The position numbers were made by a program, and so were the translations under genes. 64,000 bases of DNA from Datisca glomerata (lineage: Eukaryota > Streptophyta > Magnoliopsida > Cucurbitales > Datiscaceae). The stretch is from NCBI GenBank assembly GCA_003255025.1, contig QANY01007439.1, positions 1-64,000 of the forward strand, given 5' to 3'. Position 1 is the first letter of the stretch; each line of letters begins with the position of its first letter. Under the pieces are notes generated by a model, which was not told the DNA's origin, made no database searches, and worked only from the letters and a program-made list of their open reading frames with translations. Below, piece after piece: positions 1 to 16,915 of the stretch.

Positions 1-982
1 TATATAATTCAATTATTTTTTTAACTAATTAATCACATATAATTATCGCATTATTATGTACTTGCCTAAACTCTTTAATTAAATAGTCTTATTTATTAAT
101 TCCATTATTACTCCACTATAAATATGGAATTGCACTCTTAGAGATTTTATAATTTATTTACAGAGTATTCTCATATAGTTCACTGATATAATCATTTCAC
201 GTAGTTCTGTCCTCTAATTATTGGTTCGTAAATTAGAACTGATCAAAATTATCATTTTACCCATCTAATTACCTCTTGATCCTTAAGTACCATTAATTCA
301 CTAGTGAATGGTTAATTTATAATCGTGTAATAAATTTGAGTCCAATAACCATTCAATTCTAGAATTAACACTTAAGGGAACCAATATACGATTCGTTTAG
401 AAAGTTTGGATTCCAAATCTTGTAAGATCATGTTCCCACCTATCCATATCACTAAATCTGTAAAACAAAAGTTACTAGCCTATTTTACAAATAAACCTTA
501 ACGAGTGAATCGAAAGATCCAGTAGACCTGTATAGGAGTTCATGACTACTCAAGATTCAGACTGATCTACATATAATCATCGAATTGATGTGTATTAAAT
601 CTTTATGATAAATGGAACGTTGATAAAGATATTAATTCATATTGATCTAGTCATATATAATCTCATTATATAAAATACATTCATTTAGATGTTTATCCAC
701 ATTAATGATCTGAATCTAGATCATATGCATTCATAATATTTATGAACCGTACTAATAACCATTCATTAAAGATTTCATACTTTAATATATCGCTGACAAT
801 TTTATTCATTATGTATGCTCTTAATCCTCTCGTACTAATACAAGATCATAATCTCATTAATGAATGTAGAAATTTCATATATTTATATAAATTATTCAAC
901 AATAATTTAAAAGAACAATTATAAGAAAAATGTGAAATATCAAAATGTCAATACACATGCTATGAGGGCATAACCCCCAACA
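1..982 (-). repeat. 3' LTR of copia-1 (truncated by the window edge)
   Basis: On the minus strand this begins TGTTGGGGGTTATGCCCTC at 982 and runs off the window at base 1. It aligns throughout with 5912-7037, the other LTR of the same element. Compared with that copy it lacks about 150 bp, the sequence found at roughly 5973-6120, between bases 62 and 70 here. The short open frame at 742-924 is LTR sequence that recurs at 6783-6965 and is not a gene. Orientation follows from the gag and integrase remnants, which read on the minus strand. Confidence 0.85.
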
Positions 983-1159
983 AAAAGTACAACATCTAGT
1001 CTCTGGAGCATAGCCTATGGATATGCATACCTCAGACATTGAGTCTAACTTTCCGGTCTTGAGTCTAAGAATGTGAGTTGGTCACGCCCTATATGTGAAA
1101 ATGACGCAAACTATGTTTGGAGCAATTCCAAAACTAGAAAGGCGTCTTGCTTACAGACT

Positions 1160-1753
1160 TTAGGGCACTACATTCAAAATGTAAGTTGTCATGTGTAGTG
1201 CATAGCCCCAAAATATAAGTGACAGTGATGAGTAGTTTAACGATAATCTAACCATATCCAATAAGGTTTGGTGTTTCCTTTCTGCAACACCATTTTGCAG
1301 TGGTGTTCCAGGTGTTGCGAGTTGGGATAGGATTTCACACTCCAGCAAGTAATCATTGAATTCTAAATTCAAGTATTCACCACCTCGATCTGATCGAAGA
1401 ATTTTCAATGATTTACCTAATTGGTTTTCAGCTTTAGTTTTGAAGTCTTTAAACTTTTCAAAAGTTTCGGAATTTCTTTGCATTAGGTAAGTATAATCAT
1501 ATCTTGAGTAATCATCAATAAAAGTGACGAAATACTCATACCCACCTCTATCTTGCACATTGATCAATTCACAAACATCACTACGTACTAGCTCAAATGG
1601 CTTCTTGGCTCTTTGGCCCTTTCCTGTGAAATGTCTCTTAGTCATTTTACACACTAGACAAGATTCACAAACAGAAAGAGTTCCAACTTTTAGTTCTCTC
1701 AAAGCACTATGTTGTGTTAACCTGCTCAACCTATCTAAATTAATATGTCCCAA
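1160..1753 (-). pseudogene. copia-1 integrase fragment
   Basis: This open stretch of 197 residues covers the end of the GAG-pre-integrase / HHCC zinc domain (GHINLDRLSRL, then CESCLVCKM) and the rve catalytic core. The three acidic residues of the DD(35)E triad are visible in LVRSDVCELI, ILRSDRGGEY and NGVAERKHQTL. Integrase inserts element cDNA into host DNA. The frame ends at ILNVVP; the sequence that normally follows is present out of frame to about 1130 and is then lost. Upstream (1754-2190) the pre-integrase segment is recognisable but interrupted. Confidence 0.85.
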
Positions 1754-2199
1754 CCTAAGATGCCAAAGATGTGTGTTATATCATCATGAGAAACTCTTTG
1801 TCATTTGTTACTTTTGGGTTTTACTGCTTTAAATAATTTAGAATTATTTAATGCGCGTTCAGTCGGTTTAAGCATATACAGTCCGTTTATAACTTTTGCA
1901 TGGAAAATATCAAAGCCATTCTTAGAAATAATAAACTCTTTATTAATAAAAGAAATTTCGAATTACTGTTCATGTAAAAGTCAGAGAAATCAAATTCCTC
2001 GTAAAACCAGGAATATGATAAACATTGTTCAAAACTAAATAATCATTTTCAAAAAATAAACGGATTGTCTCCAATGCTTTAACTGATACAAGCGCACTAC
2101 TGCTAACTCTCATAACGACTTTGCATCAGCCAGCTCTCTGGACGAATCAAGCATTTGCAAAGAAGAACATACATGGTTAGTGGCTCCTAGATCCAATAT

Positions 2200-2505
2200 C
2201 TAGGATGACAAATCATATTCTACTAAAAAAGCTTTATGTACAAGTAAATCATATTTACCTTTCTTTTTCAGTTTGGAGAGATACTTGTTACAGTTTCTCT
2301 TCCAATGACTTTCAACCCCACAATGGAAACATTTTCCATTGGGCTTGATGTATTTCTTGTTCTTCTTGACTTTTAGTGATGTCTTGGCTTTCTTTCCTTT
2401 CTTGTTCTTACCTTTTCCCTTACCATCGATCCTCTTTCTCTTGTTACTCTTAATAGTGAAAGAAGGCTTTTGCTTAGCAACATTTGCATCGCCCTCTTTG
2501 GTCAT
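2200..2505 (-). pseudogene. copia-1 gag C-terminus with intact CCHC zinc knuckle
   Basis: This is a 101-residue open stretch, very rich in lysine. It contains a perfect retroviral-type zinc knuckle C-X2-C-X4-H-X4-C (CFHCGVESHWKRNC; Cys59, Cys62, His67, Cys72 of the open stretch). Such knuckles package the element's RNA in gag particles. The basic run before the knuckle fits a nucleocapsid. The frame is a fragment: upstream gag sequence continues to 3107 but is broken by stops. The paralogous region of copia-2 (51895-52179) has lost the second cysteine. Confidence 0.85.
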
Positions 2506-3107
2506 TCTAAGGTTGAGTAACTCAAAAGTTTACAGTTCATTCAACAATTGGGTCATGATGAATTATAACTTATTCATAACATTATTGGTCGTGAACGCAG
2601 AAAACGTTGGTGTGAGTGACTCAAGCATAATGCTAACTTGAGTCCACTCATCAATGGTTACCTCATGTACTTCTACCTCGTGCATTATGTTGATCATGTT
2701 CAAAATATATTCTCACACAGAAGTACCCTTTCTCATCTTAGTCGTCATATAGATTCTAGTGGCTTCATGACGATAATGATCAGACTACTACCAAACATCG
2801 CCTGTATAGATTCCATAATCTCATAGACAGTCTCCATACTTTTATACTTGGTTCTCAGAATATCATTCATACCCACAAGCATGTAGCACTTCACCTTGTT
2901 GTTTGATATGATCCAAGCATCGTATTTGTCCCTAACATTCTTAGGGGCATTAGCAGGAGGCTCCTCAGGACATTTCTAAGTAAGAACAAACTTTTAGTTC
3001 TCACAAATAAGCATTAAGTTCATCTTTAATTTCCAACGTACGAAATTATCACCATTCAATTTCTTAAGAGCAAGTAAAACAGTAACAGGGTTGCCCATGG
3101 TAGACAT

Positions 3108-4860
3108 AATAATGATAACTGGAATTTAAAAAAAAAGATTCAATATAATTGATAAATATCTAGAATTTGAAAACTAAACGTGATGCATGAATGCAACATA
3201 ATAAACGCACAAATTTAATATTTACAAATCACGATAAACAACCCAACGATTAATGTGTTGCCTTAGGGTCGGTCAGATTAACCTTAGACTGTCTATAAGA
3301 CATTCTCATCCTTATTAATTATAACTTAAAATATCTCATATTTTCTCTTTTACAATAAGGTATCCCTTGTTTGGTCAAGTCACAACTATCCACATGAAAG
3401 CTTAATTGTGATTTTGTGAGCATAACCCATTATTTTGAATTCCATGAGTTGATTTAGAATATGACGTCTTAGGGTCGGTCAAAACTAAACTAAATCACTT
3501 AGTCCTATCTTCTTAAGAAGTCCAACCTTGGTATTGATACAGTTTGAAACATTCCATAGGGGGATGAAAACAAAGCCATCATGAGGCCCTCACTGCACAT
3601 CATGATATTGTACTAATAATGGAGACCGTAGGTTATATTGACATGTCAACCTTCTCCTACTCACTAGGATTATGTGTTTCTATTTTAACTAATCAATTAA
3701 TTCTAAATAAATCACTGGTTAAAATAATAATCCTATGAATATTTAATAATCAGTTATGCCAATGGTCTAAGTTCATTTAACATTTTAAAGCGCCTAAGTC
3801 ATAATTAGGTGAACTTAGATTAACTAATTAATTATATTAATCAAAATTTAATAAAACTCTTTTACTAAGTCGGTTATCTTAAATATTATTATAGCCCTTA
3901 ATGTGGTGTGATTATCAAGTTTTAATTTATTAAAACCTAGCAGTTTACATACAATTGATTTCATAAAACAATACATATAAACATATTAGGATAATCCTAA
4001 TAAATCATATTTATATTGATGAGATGCATGATCAAATAAAACTATGTGTCATGTATAGCATGTGATTGACTAATGCTTGGACATGTTATCAAACATAACA
4101 ATTAAAAAAATTGAATAAGATAATAATGGACCGAGTGACTATTTAGTGTTTCTAAATTGCAACCCTTTAATTAAAGAAATAATATTACAAAGCAGATTTC
4201 AAGAATACATATTTCCCAAATATTGTCTTCTCCTTCTGATGTCCATCTTCATAATCTTCAACCTTTGAACAAAATTCTATTTAATTAGAAAAAATTATTT
4301 TTCTTAATTAAATTTAATTTCTATCCATTTTAAATACGTGATTTTGACTTAGTCAAATAAACACTTTATTTGATTTGGTCAAACTTGGGTCAAACCCAAA
4401 CAAGCTATTAATTTCTAATTTTCATAAAATAAAAAATTAATAATTAATTTTTAAATTACATTAATTTTAAAATTTAAAAAGATAATTGATAGATTTAGGG
4501 TTATCATAAAACTCTACAGTGATAGGATTGTTTGGTATCATTTTTTGTGTGAAACTTCCTTAAATGTGATAACAGTTGCTACCGACCACCATCATCGCCG
4601 TCTGCCGCCGGCCACCGACCAGCATCGGCCGCCGACGCTGATTTTTCGGCGACGTTGTCGGAACAGTAAATTCTGGCGACATTGCCGATAATTCTTAATC
4701 AGCGGCGCCGGAATTCTAAAAGAATTCCTATTTCTTTTCTTTTACCTCCGTCGTTAATCTCGTGCGTTTTTTGTCTTCTCGCGATCGGAATATATAAAGA
4801 CCGTTTTTCGTCCGCACAACATTTAACATATAAATATATAAAGACCGTTCTGATACTGCT
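3108..4860 (-). other. copia-1 untranslated leader
   Basis: This 1.75 kb lies between the 5' LTR and gag. It has no supported coding sequence. Parts match the copia-2 leader (50204-51293), for example the block near 3560-3640 against 50820-50920. A GC-rich segment with repeated GCCGCCG-type words lies at 4580-4680. The expected primer-binding site next to the LTR (about 4847-4859) is a decayed initiator-Met type: TATCAGAAC on the minus strand instead of TATCAGAGC. Confidence 0.6.
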
Positions 4861-5540
4861 TGTTGGTTGTCGCGGCGCATGCACGGCGAAAGCGTGTGGC
4901 GCGTGGCCATTTAAAAAATTAATTTTTTAATAAAATAAAACTTGCACAACTCCACGATAACATAAAAAACTTTTTATTGAAAACTTTTTTTAATCAGTCA
5001 TGATCCATTATATATTTATATATTAAATATGTAAAATACAAGGTTAGAAATCACTTACCTCTTGTAGTCTATATCAAGCGTCCTTGCAAAACAGATCAAT
5101 TATCCGTCCCACGAAATCGTTCCAACGATCAGTAGACTTCGAGATTCATACCAAGATCTTCCAAGTCGATCCTCAACGTACTAGGACATGTGTGGACACG
5201 TAGAATAATATATGTCTCCAGATGTACTCAACACATGGATTCTAGATATTTACTGAGAATGATTTTAGTGAGGCGATTCTCTAAAAAATGGGATGGTTAT
5301 TCTTTTAGAGATTTGATCAACTTTTAATCGTAGAGAAAATTCACTCTGACCAATTGTGTTATTCACTCAAATCTCGATTGATGAACTGCTTAACTGATTC
5401 AACCTATTGATGCCATTAGAATAATATATGTATATTTTCTGATAATGACGTATACAATTTTTAGAGATAATTGAAATTAATATTTAATTTCAAATTGCCC
5501 GATATAGTGAGACCCACTGTATAACGGTGCACAACTACAA

Positions 5541-5666
5541 TGCCACACGGCACTGCAGTTGGAGTAAGCATCACAGCGCCTCACGGCAATGTGTGTCATG
5601 CCACACTGCAGTGCCGTGTGGCACTGCAGTATTACACGCCTACTGCTATAGTGCCACATGGCACTA
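5541..5666. repeat. GTGCC/GGCAC hairpin cluster in copia-1 LTR
   Basis: There are several perfect short inverted repeats in a row. The strongest, 5606-5629, has a 10-bp stem CTGCAGTGCC with loop GTGT. Another at 5649-5666 has a 7-bp stem TAGTGCC with loop ACAT, and a weaker one lies at 5541-5552. The same kind of cluster sits at the same LTR position in copia-2 (49408-49539 and about 54440-54560). The stem words are kept while the spacers vary. Confidence 0.8.
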
Positions 5667-5889
5667 CAATAGTCCATGGTGATCTATGATTCACAATCAT
5701 TGGTCGACACGTGACAATTACTGTAAATTAAATATTTATTTTAATAAGATATTAGTTAATTAAAATTAACATATTTAATTATCTCCTATCAACCAAATAA
5801 CAGATTTAGTTGATCCAAATTATTATTTAATAATAATTTAATTATCTAATTTTATAAATTATATATTATGTCTCACTTACCGATAATTA

Positions 5890-5891
<2 letters not shown>

Positions 5892-5923
<32 letters not shown>

Positions 5924-5924
5924 N
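5892..5924. repeat. (TA)n microsatellite with one undetermined base
   Basis: This is a run of about 16 TA units inside the copia-1 5' LTR, followed by the only N of the window at 5924. The N suggests the repeat length was not resolved in assembly. The copia-2 LTR has mixed (CA)n/(TA)n repeats at the same LTR position. Confidence 0.9.
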
Positions 5925-7037
5925 AATTCTTAATTAATTAATCACACATAATTATCCTATAATTATGTATTTGCCCCAGAATAAAAGTTTCTTTGCAAGT
6001 CAGTCTTTTTCTCATGTCCTGAAAATTCACATCTTAGACTGTGTAGTACAGATGTGACTTTGGGATTATTGACCTATAATCCTAAGCTCTTATAAACCAG
6101 ATTATTAACTAAACTCTTTATTAAATAATCTTATTTATTAATTCCATTATTACTCCACTATAAATATGAAATTCACTCTTAGAGATTATAAAATGTATTT
6201 ACAGCGTATTCTCTTGTAGTCCACTGATATAATCATTTCACGTAGTTTTGTCCTCCAATTATTGGTTCGTAAATTAGAACTGGTCAAGATTACCATTTTA
6301 CCCTTCCAATTACCTCTTGATCATTAAGTACCATTAATCCACTAATGAATGGCTAATTTATAATTTTATTATAAATTTGAGCTCAATAATCATTCAGTTC
6401 TAAAATTAACACTTAAGAGAATCAATATATGATCTGTTAGGAAAGTTTGGATTCGAAATCTTGTAAGATCATGTTCCCAGTCATCCTTATCACTGAATCT
6501 CAAAAACAAAAGTCACTGGTCTAATTTACAAACAAAGCTTAACGAGTGAATTAAGAGATCTAGTAGACATGTATACGAGTTTATGACTACTTAAGATTCA
6601 GACTGATCTACATATGATTATCGAGTTGATGTGTATTAAATTTTTATGATAAACGACACGTTGATAAATATATTAATTCACATCGGTCCAGTCATATATA
6701 ATCTCATTATATAAAATACCTTCACTAAGATGTCTATCCACATCAATGATTCAATCTAGATCACATGCATTCATAATACTTAGTGCACTGTACTAGCAAC
6801 CATTCATTAAAGATTACATACTTTAGTAAGTTACTGACAATTTTATTCATTATTTATGATTTTAATCATTTCGTACTAATACAAAATCATAGTCTCATTA
6901 ATGAATATGAAATTTTCAGATATTTATATAAATTATTCAACAATAATTTAAAAGAACAATTATAAGAAAAATGTAATACTCATCAAATTTTATATCAAAA
7001 TATCAATACACATACTTTGATGGCATAACCCTCAACA

Positions 7038-9172
7038 ATTATGGCATTGACGAGCTTGGTGTTTGAGAGAGAGTATGTGCGTGCGCATGAGAGAGTAAGA
7101 GAGGGAGTAAACCAGAGGATTTTTTTTTGTGGAGATAAGAAACCAAAGACTTTTGGGTCGTTGGACTTATTTTTAATAGAAGGGTAGAAATGACTTTTTC
7201 TATGCCAAAAAAGTCCTATTCTCAGGAAAAAAATTTCATGAACCTTGTCTTAAATGCATTTTCAAATGGACCTTTCGTCCAAAAAAAACCCATCAATTAA
7301 TGTGTATTTATGGGTTTTTTTGAAAAAATTAGAAAATGTTGGGGGAAACCAGATAAACTAGATGTCTAGGGTGTCAACAATTTCACTAAAGTGAAGGACG
7401 CGTAAAAATAAATTAATCACGCCAGTAAAATGTTAGGATTTGTAATAAAGAGTTGAACAGTGATGAGATTGAAATATTATATAAACTTAAATAATATAAT
7501 TAAGAAAATTTAAATTATAATAATAAAATTGAAATGTGGTACAAATTATATTTACAATATATGTAAGTTTCCTAAACACTAATCTATGCTAAATCAACAT
7601 TTTTCTTCCAATTTTGATAAAAAAAAACTTCTTTCTTCAAAGGAAAACTTATTACAGATTAATTTCGAATTAAAATAATTACCAGCGTGTGGCCGTTTGA
7701 TTTTGTACGGACAGCCATGATAAAGCGCAGCTACGGAAAACGATGGGTAAGCTGCCGCCAATATATGTTCTTGTTTTTCTGCCTAATAGTATAGTGCCAA
7801 GTGTATTCATTAAACTGCAAAAATGTATTTTTTAAGTTTCTTTTAAGTTTATGTTAATACCTAAATTAATTATGTACCTCTAATTTTATCATTTTTTTTA
7901 TAATCGTTTATTTTCATATCAACTGAGAGTCATCCAAATGCAGTTGTGACATGTCTTTATTTTTATCTTTCATTAAATGTAAATCTCAATCTAAGAAAAT
8001 GATTGTGTTCTGGGCAAAATGCAATAGCATGTGATGAGAGAAAATTAAGGGCATGCAAAATAGGCTACATTAGAGTGCTTTAGACCGATCTCTAAACTAC
8101 CTTGTTAACAGAAAGACAAACAAAAAAATGAAATTAAAAATATATCCAACCCTAAATATTTGATGTAGGTAGAAAAATTAGATTTGCAATCACAAAAGTT
8201 GGAAATATAGTAACTTAGAAGACTAAAAATGCATTTTACCCACAAGCATGAAAGATATAATATATTATTATAGTATTATGAGTCAGAATGTATTTGATCG
8301 CTCGTAAAATAAAATATAATTAAGAAAATATAGATTCTTAATTATGACATGAAATGTATTTGATCGCATCTTTACTAGATGAATTTAGATTATAGATCCT
8401 AAAGATTTAAATTTATAATCAAAATCCATTGTTTATTAAAATAAGACTCAAAATTTGGGTAAGACCCACCTAATATTACAAATTTTCAATCCAAATCTTA
8501 AATTCAAATCATTAATTCAAATCCGAAATTCTAAATCTAAAATTTAGTTTACATGTAATTAATAGTTTGACACCATGTATGATGTCTAGACATAATACAC
8601 TACATAATATTGCCATTGAGTTTAAAAAAGACAAAAACATTTGCCATTGTGAAATTGGTGCAAGACTTTTCCATTCTAATTCCAAAGGCAACGTCCATTC
8701 ATTTTGTTTTGTTTTTTGTTAACCTAATACTGCCATTTATGTCACAACTTGTGCTAGTCATCAACTCACCATATTACATTCTGTTTCTTCATTAGGCCAT
8801 TTCTGTCTATTAAATGGTAAAAAGAAAGCCTGAATTATATAGTTGCTCAGAAAGAGAATGCTACTGTACTTGTTTCTCTAGTTATTTCTTATAGAATAAA
8901 AAAAAACAGTTAGTCTTCTTCTTCCACACTACTATCTATAAACACTAGATAGAATTTCTTGTAAAAATCCAGTGAAACAAAAGGATCAATTTTGCGAACC
9001 GGCTCGAGAAAGTAACGCATTTAAAATTGTTTGGAAGATTTACCTGAAATGATCTTTCTAATAACCATCAATTATCAATAGTCATTATTATTTTAACAGC
9101 ATAGAAGGGTAGTAAAGAAACAAGAAACAAAGAATTGCATAAAGTAGCCTGGAGCTGGAAACCAAGAACAGC
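7038..9172. other. AT-rich intergenic DNA downstream of the cysteine synthase gene
   Basis: I see no coding sequence or RNA gene. The last few hundred bases before 9172 must hold the 3' UTR of the minus-strand cysteine synthase gene, but no unambiguous polyadenylation signal could be fixed. The word TGTATTTGATCGC occurs twice about 60 bp apart, near 8289 and 8352. 8390-8530 is a low-complexity AT segment with degenerate AAATTCAAATC words, possibly an old small DNA-transposon derivative. Confidence 0.5.
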
Positions 9173-13653
<4,481 letters not shown>

Positions 13654-14210
13654 ATTTTCAGATCACTGTACCCAAAAATTGCATTAGTCACTGATTTTAT
13701 ATGTCACTGCTTCGTAACCCATGCAAAGTATGAATAACATACTACTAGGAGAAGACGAGAGTAGCTAAATTTTGATCTGAAATTTAGAAAAGAGACCCAA
13801 AAAAACCCTTCAATTTGAAATTAATCAGCATCCGTTTACGCAGCTTTATCGGCAAGCAAAAATGAAATAAAAATTAATCAAATAATTCCATTTCCGATTC
13901 CCAAACCCCATAATTAAACCTGGATAATCCAATTAACGTAACAACATGAGAGAATCGATTACCTCCCAGCTCCGATGTCGTCGTTTCACCTCGGCGAAAC
14001 CTAGCAGAACAAAAGACAAAAATGAAAATTTATACGTACTATAGATTCAGAGGAAAACGAATTAGAAAGGCGAAGATTACAATCCCCTTTTCAATTATTC
14101 CGCGAGCTAAACGAATGTAATAAATAATTCAAAACTATATACAGAATATATACAGATTAGATTATAAAACAAAGTAGGATAAGGAGGAAGAATCAAGAAT
14201 GACCTTGACA
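13654..14210 (-). other. 5' UTR, 5' UTR intron and promoter region of the cysteine synthase gene
   Basis: Immediately upstream of the start codon a non-coding exon piece (13654-13664) follows a good acceptor (GGTACAG at 13666-13672, minus strand). A matching donor (GGGAG then GTAATC) lies at 13962, so a 297-bp intron occupies 13666-13962. The leader exon begins at 13963. Candidate TATA boxes on the minus strand are TATAAATT near 14030 and TATATA runs near 14140-14155. Which one is used, and whether another intron ends at CTGCTAG near 13998, cannot be decided from sequence alone. Confidence 0.6.
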
Positions 14211-14567
14211 ATGATAGCGTTAGAGACTCTGTAAAAGATGACAAGACGATTGTCAAAAACAAGTCAAGCATGAACCACAATAATTATAGGGAGTATCGTT
14301 CTCTCAGCACCCAGCCTTCAATGTTGGGTTTTTGACTAAAATAAACCCCTCGAAAACCCAATTTCCTAAAACGTACTCATCCCTAATTTTGACTTTTATA
14401 CTGATCACCATCCACATATTTTTTCTTCATACTTTCCCTCTCGATACACTTCCTATGTAACATTAAATTAAATGTGAATTTATTATTTTTCAACGTTCAA
14501 TCTCTAAATTTATTTAATATAAGATTAAATATATTTTAACTTGAACATTTCAAGATTTATTAGATTT
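14211..14567. other. Spacer upstream of the cysteine synthase gene
   Basis: This is AT-rich DNA upstream of the likely transcription start, and no gene is seen. It may contain promoter elements of the divergently placed gene region, but none can be supported by sequence alone. Confidence 0.4.
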
Positions 14568-14815
14568 TATAGTCATCTTGTACACATCATGAAGTGTACA
14601 AGATTACTACATGATCATCTTGTAGTTCATCATGAACTACTTAAGACGATCATGTAGTCGCCTTGTATTCTATAAGATAATCGTGTAATGCATCATGTAG
14701 TGTATAAGATAACAAGATCGTCTTGTAGTACATCATGAACTGCTTAAGATGATCATGAAGTCATCTTGTAGTCTACAAGATGACTTCAAGATCATCTTGC
14801 AGTCCTTCACGATTA
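14568..14815. repeat. Island of degenerate short direct and inverted repeats
   Basis: About 250 bp is built from the words ATCATCTTGTAG, CATCATGAACTAC, AAGATGATCATG and close variants in both orientations. Many form small palindromes around TACAAG/CTTGTA and ATCATGAAC. No coding frame. The unit is about 25-45 bp with irregular spacing, so it is a degenerate palindromic minisatellite, not a classical tandem array. Confidence 0.7.
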
Positions 14816-16603
14816 CAACTTTTGAAATCATTTTCTTAAACTATTCTTTTTTGTTTGGTCACTGAGAAAATCCTAATCAAATAGAGTCCAAAAAGTTCAT
14901 GCAAAAGTGAATGATGGAAATAAATCCGAGAAAAATAAAAATCCAAGTCCAAATTTACAAGGATAAAAAAATCGAAGGATTTCCGTAAAGAATAATGGGA
15001 AGAGAGAAGGAAAAATCTCAGATGGAATTAAAAAAATGAAAAAAAAAAGCTAAAGCGGATTTCAATGGGAAGAGAGAAGAAAAAATTTCATTTCCGTAAA
15101 GAATAGACTGCTCGTGCACACTGCGCATTGAAGATTTTTGAAAAGAAAATAAATTGATTTTGATAAAAAGAAATAGAAACAAAAAATTGTAGAAGAAGAC
15201 GAAGAGGATAAAGCAACTTCTAGAAGAAGAGAGAGATTGAAACTAGATTTTGTAGAGAGAGATTGAAGCTGGATTTTGCAGAGACGCCTTCATAAGGAGA
15301 GAGATAGATGCAATTAAAACTGATTTGACTTATTTTCTTTTTTAATTTTTTTGTTATTGTTTGAAATCGTGTAAGGACAATCCGGTAACTTTACGAGTTT
15401 ATTTTAAGTGGAAGGTGAACCAAGAGTATAATTCAATAAAAAATAATGTAAAAATATATTTTAGCAAATAGATTTTTTTGGTATACTTTAGGCAATAACC
15501 TTCAATGTTCTAATTCCCAAATTTAGCGAGCTCGAACTTTACCTGATTTTCTAGCCAATTACAATCGCTAAGTTTGGTAAAATGTTGGACTTCTAAATCG
15601 GGAGTTTGACTTAATTTGGATTAGGCTGTGAGATGGCTTTGGATTGCTTGTGTGGTGGTGTTTTTTAAGGATAATTTATCAAAACCCATTTATATATATG
15701 AGATGTCAGCTATCACGTTTATATGTTGATGTCGTGGAGTTATAAATATATTGAAGAAGTTTAATAAACGTATTTAAAAATTTAATAAAAATCTTCGATA
15801 TTATACCAAAAAAATATCCGGCATATGAAAAGTGACCCATATATCATATAATTTGACCCTTTCAAGTTTGTTAAAATTATTAATATGTACAAATCCTCAA
15901 ATTTATAAAATTATATTTTAATTACCTTCTTTGCATTTATAAAATAATCAAATTATATGTTATCTCATTCAAATTAGTTAGTATAACTATAAATTGTATT
16001 AAGCCCATTTGATTTCAATTTTCTAAATATAGCCGTCAGTTAAAAACAATAAGTATAATACAAAGAAAAATAAGATCTTTTTATTTATTGGTAGGGACAA
16101 ATTATTGGACTCTGGAAAAAAGTTTGCGCATGAAACTATTTAAAGTAATTACATCAAATAGATAATTTTTTAAAGTCAATTTAAGAAATAATAGTTTTTT
16201 TTTCAAACTTTAAGTAAATAGACAATTTTTCTTACCACATCATTAACCATCCGTTGACAAAATTATAGTTTGACGATTTTAGTCTTGAATTTACAAATTT
16301 CATAATCTGATTTGATGGGCCTTTTTAATTAATTAAAAAATCAGTAATTAATGATTTTTAATTCAAATATTATTTCATTGATTTTTTAATTAAATTATAA
16401 GATAAGTAATGATTCATTATATTTTCTTTAATATCAACTAAAGTTTGACAAGGAAATCTTCTTTCAAATTAATGACACTATCAATACCTCTGGTATATCT
16501 GAAAAACCATTAGTATATCAAATTTTAAATTTTGAACGGTCATGGTAAATCAATATGTTTCTTGTTGAACGATTATGGTAAATCAAATTTACAATTAGTA
16601 TAG
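14816..16603. other. AT-rich intergenic DNA
   Basis: No gene, RNA gene or clear transposon ends were found. 15000-15300 is purine-rich (AGAGAGA and GAAGAAGA runs). A similar short stretch (GGGAAGAGAGAAG-AAAAAT) is repeated near 14998 and 15068. Confidence 0.4.
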
Positions 16604-16915
16604 CATCAATATACTTCTGATATACCTGAAAAATCATCAAACACACAATATATAGATTACGTATTTCAAATTTTAAATTTTGGACATTAATCACATCCTT
16701 AATTCTAGCATCTTTCAAATCGGTATGCCATCTATATATATCTGATATACCCGTAAAATCATCAAACACCATATATAGATTATGTATTTCAAATTTCAAA
16801 TTTTGAGCATTAATTACATCCTTAATTCTAGCATCTTTCAAATCGGTATATCATCTATATATCTCTCTGATATAGCCGAAAATCATCAAACACACCATAT
16901 ATAGATTATGGTCAT
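16604..16915. repeat. Tandem repeat of about 124 bp, two and a half copies
   Basis: The word AATCATCAAACAC recurs at 16632, 16757 and 16881, and CATC-ATATA-CTGATATA blocks recur at 16604, 16729 and about 16852, giving a period of 124-125 bp. The minus-strand open frame at 16518-16841 only reflects the repeat: its translation contains KDARIKDVIN twice. It is not a gene. Confidence 0.85.

Larger units (their letters stand above)
983..3107 (-). pseudogene. copia-1 gag-pol remnant (gag, zinc knuckle, integrase; RT and RNase H missing)
   Basis: This is the degenerate polyprotein of a Ty1/copia element. The gag start is recognisable at 3107 (MSTMGNPVT, nearly the same start as copia-2 gag at 51294), followed by several stops and frameshifts. 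The nucleocapsid part is at 2200-2505 and the integrase at 1160-1753. After the integrase the frame breaks near 1150, and only about 170 bp separate it from the 3' LTR. The reverse transcriptase, RNase H and polypurine tract have therefore been deleted. It cannot transpose by itself. Confidence 0.85.
4861..7037 (-). repeat. 5' LTR of copia-1
   Basis: On the minus strand it starts TGTTGAGGGTTATGCC at 7037 and ends in CCAACA at 4861, giving TG...CA ends and about 2.18 kb. It matches the left copy (1-982) over their shared part and the two LTRs of copia-2 (47796-50189 and 53018-55225). A (TA)n run sits at about 5892-5923 and a hairpin cluster at 5541-5666. Next to 4861 lies the decayed primer-binding site. 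Confidence 0.8.

Noticed and set aside
742..924. Small protein of 60 residues, repeated at 6783-6965
   Set aside because: Both lie at the same place in the two LTRs of copia-1; conservation comes from LTR homology and the copies differ like non-coding DNA.
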